Assembly (NCBI GenBank): GCA_015698285.1
Contig: CP048685.1
Coordinates: forward strand, 3,722,060 to 3,786,059
Reading direction: 5' to 3'
From: Candidatus Nitronauta litoralis
GTDB lineage: Bacteria > Nitrospinota > Nitrospinia > Nitrospinales > Nitrospinaceae
DNA length: 64,000 nucleotides
The notes below the pieces were generated by a model that searched no databases, was not told the origin of the DNA, and saw nothing but the letters and a program-made list of their open reading frames with translations. How positions within the stretch are numbered: position 1 is the first letter of the stretch; the number at the start of each line of letters is the position of its first letter. Positions 18,726 to 28,810 of this stretch are shown piece by piece. A program made the position numbers and the translations under genes.

Positions 18726-19016
18726 ATGGTAAAGCATATTGTCATGTTCAAATTGAAGGAGAAAACACCAGACAACCTGAAGCAGGTAGTCGATGCCTTA
18801 AAAGGTATGGAAGGCCGGATTGAAACTTTAAAATATATTGAGGTCGGAGAAAACTTCAAGGAATCCGACCGGGCATTTGATGTGGTGCTCACAACTCACT
18901 TTGAAAATGAAGCAGGACTGGATACCTATATCGCCCATCCAGTCCATCAACCGGTGGTCTCCCTCATCAGGTCTCTTTGTGAGAAAATGGCTTCAGCAGA
19001 CTACCATTGCCCCTAG
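18726..19016 (+). CDS. Stress-responsive A/B barrel (Dabb) domain protein
   Basis: A 96-residue ferredoxin-like barrel protein that usually forms dimers. The N-terminal MVKHIVMFKLKE and the later DVVLTTHFENEAGLDTYIAHPVHQ are classic Dabb features. Functions in this family are mostly unknown. A purine-rich AAGGGGG precedes the ATG. Confidence 0.82.
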   Translation: MVKHIVMFKLKEKTPDNLKQVVDALKGMEGRIETLKYIEVGENFKESDRAFDVVLTTHFENEAGLDTYIAHPVHQPVVSLIRSLCEKMASADYHCP

Positions 19017-19281
19017 AAATGAAAACCCTTTTTCGCACAAACTGGACTGAGGGTGGAGTTGATTTACAATTTTCTCCAAGCCTTCAAAATGGTCTTGACA
19101 TTAACCCGACTAATGTTAACCTTTATTTTGCTTTTAAATCGGCATAGTTATTCTTTTGTTTTTAAACAAGTTTCATTCGTTTTTGGCAATCCTTGGGACG
19201 TTCAGACCAACCTGTAAAAAGCAGGGGCATGTTCCTGTTTCGAGCGGGTAATCCAGCAACCTGACGAGTAGGAGTAAAAGG

Positions 19282-20016
19282 GTGCCTGCGAAATCCAAAA
19301 AGAAGACTCAGAAGAAGTCCACGTCTTCCAAGAAAAAAACTAAAAAAGTCGCGAAAAAAACTGCAAAAAAGGCTGTCAAAAAATCCGTAAAAAAGGCGGT
19401 TAAAAAGGCAGCCAAAAAGCAGGTGAAAAAAGCCGTAAAAAAAACGGTCAAAAAATCACCTTCTAAAGCTAAAAAAGCAGTTAAAAAGTCCCCTGCGAAA
19501 AAGGCGGTTAAAAAGTCAAAGGTCACCAAAGCAAAAACCAAAAAGGTGACGAAAAAGACGACCGCTAAAAAGAAGGTAACGGCCAGGAAAAAATCCCCGG
19601 CCAAACCAGCCAAACCAGCCAAACCCAAAAAACTGGACCCAGCTGTCAGGAAGATTCGCGATCAGTTGATTCAGGAACGCAACGAATTGCTGAATATGAT
19701 TCGCTCCAACCGTGAGGTGGAAAGAAACGTAGGTGAGCTGACTTTCAGTAATGAAATTGACCTGGCTTCCAGTCTGGAAGGAAGGGAAATGGCATTCCAG
19801 CTTTCCAGCCGTGAACGCAACGAACTCAAGATGATCGAAGAAGCTCTTCTGAAAATTGAAACAGGAGACTATGGAGTCTGCGTGGATTGCCCGTTTGGGT
19901 TGGGACCGAAAGCTATCGGAATCAAGAGACTTCAGATCATGCCGCTGACAACTTTATGCGTCGAATGCCAGGAAGCTGTCGAAACTAATCAGCCAGGCCC
20001 CATTCAGCGTCCATGA
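19282..20016 (+). CDS. Histone H1-like Lys/Ala-rich tail fused to a DksA/TraR zinc-finger domain
   Basis: A 244-residue protein. Residues 1-117 are almost only Lys, Ala, Val, Ser and Thr in AVKK/AKK/SPAKK repeats, like eukaryotic H1 and bacterial Hc1-type DNA-binding tails. Residues 118-244 form a DksA/TraR domain: a coiled-coil, then a C4 zinc finger with Cys200, Cys203, Cys226 and Cys229. At the coiled-coil tip, where DksA has DxxDxA, this protein has NEIDLAS, so one of the two acidic residues is changed. The start is a GTG with AGGAG 7 bases upstream. It could bind DNA through the tail and RNA polymerase through the DksA part; that is inference. Confidence 0.85.
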   Translation: MPAKSKKKTQKKSTSSKKKTKKVAKKTAKKAVKKSVKKAVKKAAKKQVKKAVKKTVKKSPSKAKKAVKKSPAKKAVKKSKVTKAKTKKVTKKTTAKKKVTARKKSPAKPAKPAKPKKLDPAVRKIRDQLIQERNELLNMIRSNREVERNVGELTFSNEIDLASSLEGREMAFQLSSRERNELKMIEEALLKIETGDYGVCVDCPFGLGPKAIGIKRLQIMPLTTLCVECQEAVETNQPGPIQRP

Positions 20017-22637
20017 CATTTTTTGTATTTTTTCCCACTACCGCAGGGACAGGGGTCGTTGCGGCCCACCTTTGATTCATCGTTGCGAACAGGCTCTGCC
20101 TTTTCAGGCTCGTCCTCCGCACCCCCTCTGTGTTCCACCATCTGTTGCTGTTGCTGCTCCTGCTGTAGTCTTTCCTGTTCCTGGAAATGCTCCAGAGCTT
20201 CAAGTGCACTTTTATCAATCTGGGCATGAAATAATGTTTCCAGAATTTTTTCTTTCATGCGGAAGATCATGATGCTGAAAAGATCGAATCCTTCTTTTTT
20301 ATACTCAATGAGGGGATTCTTCTGTGCATATCCCCTGAGCCCAATACCTTCCTTTAAATGATCCATTGAAAGCAGATGCTCACGCCATAATTTGTCGAGG
20401 GTTTCCAACATGATGTGTTTTTCAACACCCCTCAGGCTGGATGGACCAAATACCCGACCCGTATTCACTATTGCTTCAAATATGGGATTGAGTTCAGCCT
20501 CCTTACGGTCATAGTGTTCAATGGCCTGTTTATGGATTGATTCTCGTAATTTCTCGGCATTACAGTGCTCTAACTCCAAAACCGGCTGACCTTCTACCTG
20601 GATATGTTTGTCGTCTTTTTTCTCAATTGAAATCATCAGGGTTCGATCAAAATAGTCCCGGAGCTGGTCAATATCCCATTCTTCCGGATAGACTTTTTCG
20701 TGACAGACTTCGGCCAGCTTTCCATCAATGATTTCCTCTACAAACTCATGTACCATCTCTTTCTGATGGTCACCCGTGAGGATATCTTTTCTCATCGTAT
20801 AGATAACCTCACGTTGCTTGTTCATGACATCATCGTATTCAAGCAGGTGCTTTCTCATGTCAAAGTTATGGGCTTCAACTTTTCTTTGCGCGTTCTCTAC
20901 TGCCTTGGAGATAATCTTGTGTTCGATCGGTTGACCATCTTTCAAGCCCAGTTTTGCCATCATCCCTGAGAAGCGATCCGAACCGAATACCCGCATCAGG
21001 TCATCTTCCAGAGAAAGGTAAAATCTGGAAGACCCGGGATCACCCTGCCGACCACTACGCCCCCGGAGCTGATTGTCAATCCGTCGACTCTCGTGACGCT
21101 CAGTCCCCAGAATGTGAAGGCCCCCAAGTTCCAAAACCCCTTCCCCCAGCTTAATATCGGTTCCGCGGCCCGCCATATTGGTTGCTATCGTAACTGCCCC
21201 CTGCACCCCGGCCTGTGCGATGATCTCAGCTTCCTGCGCATGATGTTTCGCATTGAGGACATTATGAGGGACCTTCGCTTTTTTCAGGAGACTGCTGAGC
21301 TGCTCCGACCGTTCAATTGAAATGGTCCCTACCAGAACGGGCCTCTTTTGTTCATACATATCGCGGATTTCTTCAATGACTGCTTCATACTTTTCACTTG
21401 CGGTACCATAGATCAAGTCGGCATAGTCCGCACGAACCATAGGCATATTGGTTGGAATAACCATCACCTCCAACCCGTAAGTAGAATTAAACTCTTCCGC
21501 TTCGGTGTCTGCTGTACCGGTCATCCCGGCGAGTTTCTTGTACATGCGAAAATAATTCTGGAACGTAATTGAGGCCAGGGTCTGGTTTTCATTTTCGATC
21601 TGGACCCCTTCTTTGGCTTCCAGTGCCTGGTGCAGTCCATCACTGTAACGCCTACCCGTCTGCATGCGGCCGGTGAACTCATCGATGATAACCACCTTGC
21701 CTTCGGTCACAACATAATCGACTTCATTTTTGAACATTGCATGCGCTTTGAGGGCCTGGTTCACGTGGTGCAAAGTTTCAATATTTTCCGGAGCGTAGAG
21801 GTTTTCCACCTGCAGCAGGTTTTCCACCAATGCCACACCATCGTCGTTCAACATGGCGGACTTTGATTTTTCATCAATAGTGAAATGCTTTTCCTTTTTT
21901 AACTGGGGAATGATTGCGTTCACGGTATAGTATTTATCCGTACTCTCTTCTGCAGGCCCAGAAATAATAAGCGGTGTTCGAGCTTCGTCGATGAGAATAC
22001 TGTCCACCTCATCCACAATTGCGAAGTTCTGCTCGCGCTGAACGTAGTGCTCAATACTGCTTTTCATGTTGTCTCTAAGGTAATCAAACCCGAATTCATT
22101 GTTAGTCCCATAGGTAACATCTGCAGCATAAGCTTGCTGGCGTTCGTCTTCCGGCATATCGCTGTATATAACACCAACGGTCAATCCAAGGAACTTGTAT
22201 ATATTTCCCATCCATTCCGCATCGCGGGAAGCCAGGTATTCATTTACCGTGACTACATGGACACCCTGCCCCGTCAAAGCATTCAGGTAAACAGGAAGAG
22301 TCGCCACCAGGGTCTTACCCTCACCCGTTTTCATTTCCGCAATTTTTCCTTCGTGCAAGACTACCCCACCTATCAACTGCACATCGAAGTGACGCATATT
22401 AAGGGTTCTGAGTCCTGCTTCACGCACCACTGCAAAAGCCTCCGGAATCAATTCTTCCAGAGTCTCTCCTTTCTGATAGCGTTCTCGAAACTCATCTGTT
22501 TTCCCACGCAGTTCAGCGTCGCTCAACTTTTGAGTTTCGGGTTCCAACGCATTAACCTGGTCTACATATACTTGAATCCGTTTTAACTCCCGTTCGTTAT
22601 GCGTACCGAACACTTTTTTCAATAAACCGAGAACCAT
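20004..22637 (-). CDS. secA: Preprotein translocase ATPase SecA
   Basis: An 877-residue motor that drives unfolded proteins through SecYEG. Visible features are the Walker A loop MKTGEGKTL, the [15 protein letters not shown] helicase motif, [10 protein letters not shown] and the helical scaffold. The C-terminus ends with the zinc/SecB-binding motif [15 protein letters not shown] after a Gln-rich linker. AAAGGA precedes the ATG. Its end overlaps the opposing DksA-type gene by 13 bases. Confidence 0.98.
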   Translation of the reverse strand: MVLGLLKKVFGTHNERELKRIQVYVDQVNALEPETQKLSDAELRGKTDEFRERYQKGETLEELIPEAFAVVREAGLRTLNMRHFDVQLIGGVVLHEGKIAEMKTGEGKTLVATLPVYLNALTGQGVHVVTVNEYLASRDAEWMGNIYKFLGLTVGVIYSDMPEDERQQAYAADVTYGTNNEFGFDYLRDNMKSSIEHYVQREQNFAIVDEVDSILIDEARTPLIISGPAEESTDKYYTVNAIIPQLKKEKHFTIDEKSKSAMLNDDGVALVENLLQVENLYAPENIETLHHVNQALKAHAMFKNEVDYVVTEGKVVIIDEFTGRMQTGRRYSDGLHQALEAKEGVQIENENQTLASITFQNYFRMYKKLAGMTGTADTEAEEFNSTYGLEVMVIPTNMPMVRADYADLIYGTASEKYEAVIEEIRDMYEQKRPVLVGTISIERSEQLSSLLKKAKVPHNVLNAKHHAQEAEIIAQAGVQGAVTIATNMAGRGTDIKLGEGVLELGGLHILGTERHESRRIDNQLRGRSGRQGDPGSSRFYLSLEDDLMRVFGSDRFSGMMAKLGLKDGQPIEHKIISKAVENAQRKVEAHNFDMRKHLLEYDDVMNKQREVIYTMRKDILTGDHQKEMVHEFVEEIIDGKLAEVCHEKVYPEEWDIDQLRDYFDRTLMISIEKKDDKHIQVEGQPVLELEHCNAEKLRESIHKQAIEHYDRKEAELNPIFEAIVNTGRVFGPSSLRGVEKHIMLETLDKLWREHLLSMDHLKEGIGLRGYAQKNPLIEYKKEGFDLFSIMIFRMKEKILETLFHAQIDKSALEALEHFQEQERLQQEQQQQQMVEHRGGAEDEPEKAEPVRNDESKVGRNDPCPCGSGKKYKKCHGR

Positions 22638-22991
22638 GAACTGTTCCTTTAGGAAAATTAAGGATTGTGGATTTTAAAATGCGGGAAATGAAACCCTGAA
22701 AGACTTTATCCCTGATGAAGAAAGGCAATCATTCAACAAAATACGAAAAGCTTTCAATAAGCTTCTGGAAACCTTATAGGCAGTGTATCTACAACACCGT
22801 TGAAAGATGTGACCTTAATTGTGCCATCCCAGCCTGAAAAGGCAATCTTAAACTTAAGAAGGCTTCAACAAATAGGGATATTAACCTATATAAGAGGTCA
22901 GACCAATCAAATCAAGCTGGTACTAAAAAAAGTAAACCAGTTGGGTCAGAACCTCCATATGTATGGAGAGGTTTACCGGAATGGTTGGGGA
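22638..22991. other. 354-base gene-free stretch upstream of secA
   Basis: It must hold the secA promoter, which I cannot place with confidence. At 22951-22974, just after the M23 gene stop, there is an imperfect inverted repeat (AACCTCCATA / TATGGAGAGGTT, 2-base bulge). It is not directly followed by a T tract, so I do not call it a terminator. I see no coding region. Confidence 0.4.
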
Positions 22992-23921
22992 TTAATCGGA
23001 GAGGATGTAGTTCTTGGGGTTAACCGGAACACCGTTAAGCAATACTTCATAGTGCAGGTGAGGACCGGTACTTCTTCCGGTATTACCCACCAGTGCAATT
23101 GCCTGACCACGACGGACACGGTCTCCAACCTTGACCAGATGTTTGGAGTTATGGCCAAAGCGCGTTACCAATCCATAGCCATGGTCAATTTCAACCATGT
23201 TGCCATAACCGTATTGGCGGCCTGCCACAATCACCTTACCTTCTGCAGTGGCATAAACCTTGGACCCCTTACGGGTCGCTATATCGAGCCCTTCGTGCTT
23301 TTCAGGCAACCCGGTAAATGGAGATTTACGATACCCGAAACCAGAAGTCACCCAACCCCGTGTTGGCCAGATGGATGGTGTGGATAACAGCAGCGACCGT
23401 TGGCTTTTGAAATACTCGTCCAGCTCCTGAAAGCTGATCTGCTGAATCTTGGCCTGGTTGGTCATCATATCCACATTGGCGGAAATCCTGCCTAACATGG
23501 ACTTGGTTTCGTGTTCCAGAGAAGTTGTGAAGCTTGCAGAGTTGAGACCGTAAGGTCCACCCACACCCCAGTTCTTCTCAGCAACTTCGGTGGAATTTTC
23601 CTGTGCTGTTATTACCCGGAGTTTCTTTTCAAAACGTTCAAGACGGGCCATCTCAGATTCGAAGTTTCGGACCTGATGCCCGAACTTTTCAATCTGAATT
23701 TTCTGGATTTTACCTTCGCGACGGAGTGAGGCAAGCTCAGATTCACTTTCCTTGTATTTGAAATACTGTTGAGACAGGAATGCGGTGGAACCAATCAAAC
23801 CCAGTACCAATAATACGACTGAACTTATTGCAGCTTTTATCAGCCTCTTTGATAACTGAATCTTTTTTGGTGCGCTGGTAGTTCCCGGAAAGACAACGAT
23901 AGTCAGTTCGTCTTTTTTCAC
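22992..23921 (-). CDS. Membrane-anchored M23 (LytM) peptidase
   Basis: A 309-residue envelope protein. Residues 23-50 form a transmembrane segment, followed by a coiled-coil (about 55-105) and a C-terminal M23 domain with the zinc motifs HEGLDIA and HLHYEV. It would cut peptidoglycan peptide cross-links or activate another hydrolase. The conserved context SGFGYRKSPFTG and GRSTGPHLHYE is intact. The start is a GTG after AAGGGGG. Confidence 0.9.
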   Translation of the reverse strand: MKKDELTIVVFPGTTSAPKKIQLSKRLIKAAISSVVLLVLGLIGSTAFLSQQYFKYKESESELASLRREGKIQKIQIEKFGHQVRNFESEMARLERFEKKLRVITAQENSTEVAEKNWGVGGPYGLNSASFTTSLEHETKSMLGRISANVDMMTNQAKIQQISFQELDEYFKSQRSLLLSTPSIWPTRGWVTSGFGYRKSPFTGLPEKHEGLDIATRKGSKVYATAEGKVIVAGRQYGYGNMVEIDHGYGLVTRFGHNSKHLVKVGDRVRRGQAIALVGNTGRSTGPHLHYEVLLNGVPVNPKNYILSD

Positions 23922-24075
23922 CCAACCCCCTTGAATTTTTTAGAATTACCTAATTGATACAGTGTCACGCACGGTAAAAACGGGTGCAGAATATCGCCTA
24001 AACCCCTATTTTGTCAAGGGTTATTCGTTTTAAAAAAACCTGGTGATTTGCCTGACAAGCGGTAGCTACTGTAAG

Positions 24076-24975
24076 TTACTGATTTTTAATTCCTTGTTCA
24101 ATTTCCTTAATTCGCTCCCTGGCTTGGATATGATCCGGGTTGATTTTTAAAAGCTTCCGATAATGCTCTAACGCCGCATTTTTCTGACCTCTTTCTTCTT
24201 CCAGCAAAGCTAGACTAAACAATGCCGAAACCTCTCCAGTGGGATGTTTGATGTCCTGATACACCTTCAACATGGCCGTCATTTGTTCAAAAGTCTTGTT
24301 TACATTTCCAGCCCCATAAGCTTTGAAACCCTCCTGACGAAGATAAGCAGCATAAGCCCGACCATACCCCAACGTATTCGCGCGGGACTTTTGCGCTTTG
24401 GCAGCCTCGAATTCTTTCAAAAATGTCTCTTCCTTGCCCATTGCCTGATAAGTGCGCAAAAGGTTGCGATATACCAGGAGGTCTCCAGGACTTTTATCAA
24501 TTGCCGTCTGCAATTTTTTAATAGCATTCTGATAATCATTCTTATCAAAATATAAAACAGCCAGGGTGTTGTAGGCCGGACTGTTCTGTGAATTTTTTTC
24601 AATGGCCCGGTTCAAATAAGACTCCGCCTTTTCAGAATTCTTGTTTATAAAACTGGCAAGGCCCAACCCGTATAGGACCGAGGATGAGTCTGGATTCTTT
24701 TTTAAATACTCCTCCAGAAATCCGGTAACTTCTTCAATCTTTTTCAAACCCGCTTTTGCTTTTACCAATCCTCGAACCACATAAGGATTTTCAGCACCGG
24801 TTTCAAACAGTTTTGAATAGATCGCTTCAGCACCCTCAAACTGTCCCATCTTGAGCAGGGTTTCACCCATCTGCATGGGAGGGAGGGCAAACTCCTGAGT
24901 CTCCCCCTGCGCAAAAGTTAGAGAAGACACCATTAGTAGGACAGATATTAGAAATGTCTGAAAGGTTTTAATCAA
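24076..24975 (-). CDS. Secreted TPR-repeat protein
   Basis: A 299-residue exported protein of repeated 34-residue TPR helices (for example SSVLYGLGLASFINKNSEKA, YNTLAVLYFDKNDYQNAI, SALFSLALLEEERGQKNAAL). I chose the TTG at 24975, 7 bases after the dnaB stop, because GAGG lies 5 bases upstream and the product then begins with a good signal peptide ending at LTFAQ. An upstream ATG at 25005 lies inside dnaB. It is probably a protein-protein scaffold; the partner is unknown. Confidence 0.8.
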   Translation of the reverse strand: MIKTFQTFLISVLLMVSSLTFAQGETQEFALPPMQMGETLLKMGQFEGAEAIYSKLFETGAENPYVVRGLVKAKAGLKKIEEVTGFLEEYLKKNPDSSSVLYGLGLASFINKNSEKAESYLNRAIEKNSQNSPAYNTLAVLYFDKNDYQNAIKKLQTAIDKSPGDLLVYRNLLRTYQAMGKEETFLKEFEAAKAQKSRANTLGYGRAYAAYLRQEGFKAYGAGNVNKTFEQMTAMLKVYQDIKHPTGEVSALFSLALLEEERGQKNAALEHYRKLLKINPDHIQARERIKEIEQGIKNQ

Positions 24976-24982
24976 GGTTTCC

Positions 24983-26377
24983 TCATATGGTAGGGGGTAC
25001 GGCATTCTCCTGAAACTCGGGAGCAGCCTGCTCGAAATGACTGAGGTTGTCGAAGCGGGTACTTTCTTTTTGAAAAGCCAGCCTCACATCGCCGATAGGT
25101 CCGTTTCTCTGTTTACGAATCAGAATTTCGGCCACGCCAACATCCGGGGACTCCGGATTGTAAACTTCGTCACGATAAATAAACATCACTACATCCGCAT
25201 CCTGCTCAATGGACCCCGATTCACGCAGGTCTGAAAGCAACGGTCTTTTGTCTGTGCGACTTTCGACTCCACGACTGAGCTGGGACAGCGCAATGATTGG
25301 AATATTCAACTCCTTGGCCAACCCCTTGATCCCGCGGGAAATTTCGGAAATCTCCAATTGCCGACTCTCAGTACCAGACCGACCATGCATTAGCTGAAGG
25401 TAATCAATGACAATTATCCCCAGATTGTGCTCTGCCATTAAACGTCGGGCCCGAGCACGCAAATCAAGTGTAGAAAGGTCTGCACTGTCGTCAATGAACA
25501 AGGGTGCCTCGGAAAGTCGTCCGGCTGCGGCTGTCAAATCGGGCCAACTGGAACTTGGAATAAACCCGGTCCTCAATTTTACCGAGCTCATCCGGGCTTC
25601 TGAACAAAGCAACCTGAGGCCAATCTGTTCTTTCGACATTTCCAGGCTGAACAATCCAACCGTCTTGCCTCGCCGTGTGGCAATAAACCTGGCCATATCC
25701 AGCGCAAAACTGGTTTTCCCCATACTGGGGCGACCCGCCACGATAATCAGGTCAGAAGGCTGAAACCCGGAGGTCAGTTGATCAAGATCTTTAAAACCTG
25801 ATTCAAGCCCCGTCACAGTACCCGGGTTTTCGAATAACTTTTCTATCGCATCAAAATTACTTTTGACGATTTCCTTCAGGCTGAAAAAATTGCGTTTGGA
25901 TTTTCTTTCAGATATTTGGAAGATCGCCTGCTCTGCCCGGTCGAGTATAGTCTCCGCCTCTTCGGAGTCATCGTAACTGTTCGTGACAATTTCAGTCGCC
26001 GTCTCGATCAGGTCGCGCAGAATCCTTTTTTCCCGGACGATTTTGGCGTGATGGGCAATCGCTGCTGATGTCGGCACCAGCCCTTCAAGAAAGTCCAGGT
26101 AGTCAAGTCCACCTATATCGTCGAGTTCATTTTCCTTGCGCAGGGTTTCAGCAAGGGTCAGCACATCGATTGGCTGAGCGGCCTCAAACAAACGACACAT
26201 GCAGGCAAATATTTTACGATGGCTGGTTTTGTAAAAATCGCCTTCTTCAAGGATTTCGAGCGTACGTGAAATACCATCCGGGGAAAACAGGCAGGCACCC
26301 AGAACATATTGCTCGGCTTCTTCAAGATAAGGCGGAAGTTTTCTTAGGGAAATATCCCCTGAATTTGGGTTGGGCAT
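24983..26377 (-). CDS. dnaB: Replicative DNA helicase DnaB
   Basis: A 464-residue hexameric helicase of the replication fork. The N-terminal domain begins LPPYLEEAEQYVLG. The RecA-like domain has Walker A GRPSMGKTSFALD, Walker B IVIDYLQLMHG and the arginine-rich ESGSIEQDADVVMF segment. It follows rplI, as is common, but a terminator-like hairpin lies between them. Confidence 0.96.
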   Translation of the reverse strand: MPNPNSGDISLRKLPPYLEEAEQYVLGACLFSPDGISRTLEILEEGDFYKTSHRKIFACMCRLFEAAQPIDVLTLAETLRKENELDDIGGLDYLDFLEGLVPTSAAIAHHAKIVREKRILRDLIETATEIVTNSYDDSEEAETILDRAEQAIFQISERKSKRNFFSLKEIVKSNFDAIEKLFENPGTVTGLESGFKDLDQLTSGFQPSDLIIVAGRPSMGKTSFALDMARFIATRRGKTVGLFSLEMSKEQIGLRLLCSEARMSSVKLRTGFIPSSSWPDLTAAAGRLSEAPLFIDDSADLSTLDLRARARRLMAEHNLGIIVIDYLQLMHGRSGTESRQLEISEISRGIKGLAKELNIPIIALSQLSRGVESRTDKRPLLSDLRESGSIEQDADVVMFIYRDEVYNPESPDVGVAEILIRKQRNGPIGDVRLAFQKESTRFDNLSHFEQAAPEFQENAVPPTI

Positions 26378-26406
26378 ATACTCTTTATAACACCAAAATT
26401 TCCATT

Positions 26407-26458
26407 AAAAAAGGGAGCAGGAAACCCGGTTAAATGCGGGTTAACGCAACTCCCTTTT
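26407..26458 (-). terminator. Terminator-like hairpin between rplI and dnaB
   Basis: On the minus strand AAAAGGGAG pairs with CTCCCTTTT around an inner AACCCG/CGGGTT stem, and the second arm runs into six T. It likely ends or attenuates the rpsF-rplI transcript before dnaB. Confidence 0.7.
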
Positions 26459-26512
26459 ATTTCAAACTCATGACATGGATCGACCATCATGACGGGATGG
26501 TCTTAAATAATT

Positions 26513-27058
26513 TTATTCTTCCGTTTCTTTTTCCGCTGTTGTTTCCTCTTCAGGGGCCTCCGTATTGGTTTCGACCTCCTCTGCAGCTTCAGCGGCTGGA
26601 GCTTCCGGCTCAGGATCTTCAGACTCAACCACAACTTTAATTTTACCGGTCACTTCCGGGTGCAGTTTCACCGGGACTTCAAATTCTCCGAGTTTTTTGA
26701 TCGGCTCCGACAACTGAATCCTTCGCCGGTCTATGTTTACTCCCTGGGCACGCAAAAAGTCTCCAATTTCCTGGCTGGTCACCGATCCAAATAGCTTGCC
26801 CTGTTCGCCTACTTTCTTTTTTACGGTACAGGTCAGAGCAGCAATTTTATCTGCCACTTCCTGCGCCCCTGCCTGCAACTTCTTCAGGCGTTTCATAACC
26901 ACCATCTTTTGATGAGTATAGGCTTTGACATTCTTCGGTGTGGCGTGAAGAGCTTTTCCTCTCGGGATCAGAAAATTTCGTGCGAAACCGTCTTTCACAT
27001 CCACTTCATCACCAACAGAACCAACGTGTTCTACATCCTCTTTCAACAAAACCTTCAT
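26513..27058 (-). CDS. rplI: 50S ribosomal protein L9, with acidic tail
   Basis: L9 binds 23S rRNA. The N-domain MKVLLKEDVEHVG...GFARNFLIPRGKA is typical. The total is 181 residues against about 148 in most bacteria; the extra part is a Glu/Ala-rich tail after about 150 (ESEDPEPEAPAAEAAEEVE onward). The S6 protein in the same cluster has a similar charged tail. Confidence 0.95.
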   Translation of the reverse strand: MKVLLKEDVEHVGSVGDEVDVKDGFARNFLIPRGKALHATPKNVKAYTHQKMVVMKRLKKLQAGAQEVADKIAALTCTVKKKVGEQGKLFGSVTSQEIGDFLRAQGVNIDRRRIQLSEPIKKLGEFEVPVKLHPEVTGKIKVVVESEDPEPEAPAAEAAEEVETNTEAPEEETTAEKETEE

Positions 27059-27114
27059 AACCTATTCCTTTCCAGCCCGTTATGCGGGGTTGTTTCCTGG
27101 TTTTACTTTAAAGT

Positions 27115-28089
27115 TTAATCTTCGTAATCTTCTGGCTCATCCTGCGCCGGAATGACCGGCTTTCTTATTTTCCTGAAATCGACCCAGGTATCAAACAATC
27201 CCAACCCTATGGCCAGCCCTATCATCGGCGGTTGCGTCAGTACCAGGAGGAAAACTATCCCGGACACAACGACGTGGGCTTTTTTAGCCTTCAAAATGGA
27301 CAGGGCGATTGCCAGTCCCTGAAAATAGTACAAGGTCAGAACAATTATGAATATGTTCAGACCAACCCACTTTATTGCCCCATCTCCAAGAAACAGGGTT
27401 CCAAAAGAGAGGATAAATCCCCAGACTATCTGGTCTGGCAAAATCCAGTTTGCTGGCTCCGAATCCTGGAAATACGTGGCTGGGTAGAACTTCAACCAAA
27501 GCGACCGGACCAACAGGTAGTTTAATGTTGCCGTTAACATGGCCCCGACTACCAGAATCGCAACGGGAGCCCTTGAAATAGCAGAGACGTAATACTGAGT
27601 CGCTTCCTTCATCAGGGCCATTTCTTCAGCAGATGCGCCCGACTCCTTAAAAGCTTTCAGGGAATCTTCTGCTATGACCTTTAGCTTCCCCTGCAAAAAC
27701 TCTACAGGCGAATGCCCTTCGCCGGTCAAGGTAATCCAAATCAAAATCCCGGATAGAAGGGCTGCTGAAAGAGCCGCCACAGCAATTGTTTTATCCGGCG
27801 GCAAATTAAACCGGATGCCCTCTGCCAGAAAAACCACCACGATAGCATAGGCAACAGCAAATCCCATCGCTGCATTCAGGCCGGCGGTCAAACTCAACAC
27901 CACCAGAACCGCCCCAAGGGCAAACATTCCGGCGGACTTTCCATGCTGAAGGTAAAGCAACACCAACGGTGCTGGCATCAGCAGGCTCAACATCAGCCCC
28001 AGGCTGGGCGCAATCAGCGACCCGAGCATGATGAACATGAACAGGCCAAACGGTAAGAATACCGTGACCGGGTTTGGTGCTTCGGGCAA
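27115..28089 (-). CDS. DUF2232 (YybS-like) membrane protein
   Basis: A 324-residue inner-membrane protein with about eight hydrophobic segments. Proteins of this family sit between rpsR and rplI or near dnaB in many bacteria; the function is unknown. It starts 2 bases after the rpsR stop, so translation is probably coupled. The last 15 residues are acidic. Confidence 0.8.
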   Translation of the reverse strand: MPEAPNPVTVFLPFGLFMFIMLGSLIAPSLGLMLSLLMPAPLVLLYLQHGKSAGMFALGAVLVVLSLTAGLNAAMGFAVAYAIVVVFLAEGIRFNLPPDKTIAVAALSAALLSGILIWITLTGEGHSPVEFLQGKLKVIAEDSLKAFKESGASAEEMALMKEATQYYVSAISRAPVAILVVGAMLTATLNYLLVRSLWLKFYPATYFQDSEPANWILPDQIVWGFILSFGTLFLGDGAIKWVGLNIFIIVLTLYYFQGLAIALSILKAKKAHVVVSGIVFLLVLTQPPMIGLAIGLGLFDTWVDFRKIRKPVIPAQDEPEDYED

Positions 28090-28091
28090 GG

Positions 28092-28328
28092 CTAGTATTC
28101 GACCGAAAACGGCAACAGCGCGATATTTCGAGCCCTCTTTACGGCTTCGGTCAGCTGACGCTGGTGCCCTGCGCAGTTTCCTGAAATCCTGGAGGGAACA
28201 ATTTTGCCCCGCTCGGAAATCAGAGGCTTGAGAAGCTTGATGTCGTGAAAGTCAATGTACTGAATCTTCTCAGCGCAAAACCGGCAAATTTTTTGTGTAA
28301 AAAAACCTCTTTTTTTTCCTGTAGCCAT
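28092..28328 (-). CDS. rpsR: 30S ribosomal protein S18
   Basis: A 78-residue protein that pairs with S6 on the platform of the small subunit. The core [23 protein letters not shown] and [13 protein letters not shown] is standard. The cysteines of CRFC and NCAGHQ suggest the zinc-binding (C+) form. Confidence 0.97.
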   Translation of the reverse strand: MATGKKRGFFTQKICRFCAEKIQYIDFHDIKLLKPLISERGKIVPSRISGNCAGHQRQLTEAVKRARNIALLPFSVEY

Positions 28329-28358
28329 TTAACTGTCCTAGCGAAAATTATGAAACGG

Positions 28359-28772
28359 TTAAAAAGGGATGTCGTCTTTGGGTGGGGCGCCCTCGCCCAT
28401 TCCGCCTCCTCCACCATCCATATCCATGGAGGGTTTTCCGGAGCCGGATTTACCAAGAAATTGAACTACATTGGCCACCACTTCCAGTTTGTTTCTTTTT
28501 TGACCATCCTGAGCTTCCCAGGATTGGAAATTTAATCGGCCCTCAATAAAAACACCGCTGCCTTTATTAAGATACTCGGTGCAGTTTTCCGCTGTCCTTC
28601 CCCAGACTGTGATATCGACAAAACACACGTCCTCTTTCCACTCATCACCGCTTTTGTATTTACGGTTTACTGCAAGACCAAAGCTTGCAACTGCCGCACC
28701 ACTTGCGGTGAAACGTAATTCAGGATCACGAGTCAAATTCCCCATTAAAAGAACTTTGTTGTAACTTGCCAT
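28359..28772 (-). CDS. ssb: Single-stranded DNA-binding protein
   Basis: A 137-residue protein with an N-terminal OB fold (KVLLMGNLTRDPELR, FVDITVWGRTAENC), a Gly-rich linker and the conserved acidic tip DDIPF that recruits repair proteins. It lies between rpsF and rpsR as in most bacteria. The linker is short. Confidence 0.96.
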   Translation of the reverse strand: MASYNKVLLMGNLTRDPELRFTASGAAVASFGLAVNRKYKSGDEWKEDVCFVDITVWGRTAENCTEYLNKGSGVFIEGRLNFQSWEAQDGQKRNKLEVVANVVQFLGKSGSGKPSMDMDGGGGGMGEGAPPKDDIPF

Positions 28773-28810
28773 ATTATTTAGTTGGGTTCAGGATGGTCGG
28801 TAAAGGATAC

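Noticed and set aside
19308-19628. Minus-strand 106-codon Phe/Leu/Ala-rich frame opposite the Lys-rich tail
   Set aside because: It is the antisense of AAA/AAG/GCN repeats and only looks like a membrane protein because of that composition.
22951-22974. Terminator after the M23 peptidase gene
   Set aside because: The inverted repeat has a bulge and the T stretch lies about 17 bases beyond it, so it does not fit an intrinsic terminator.
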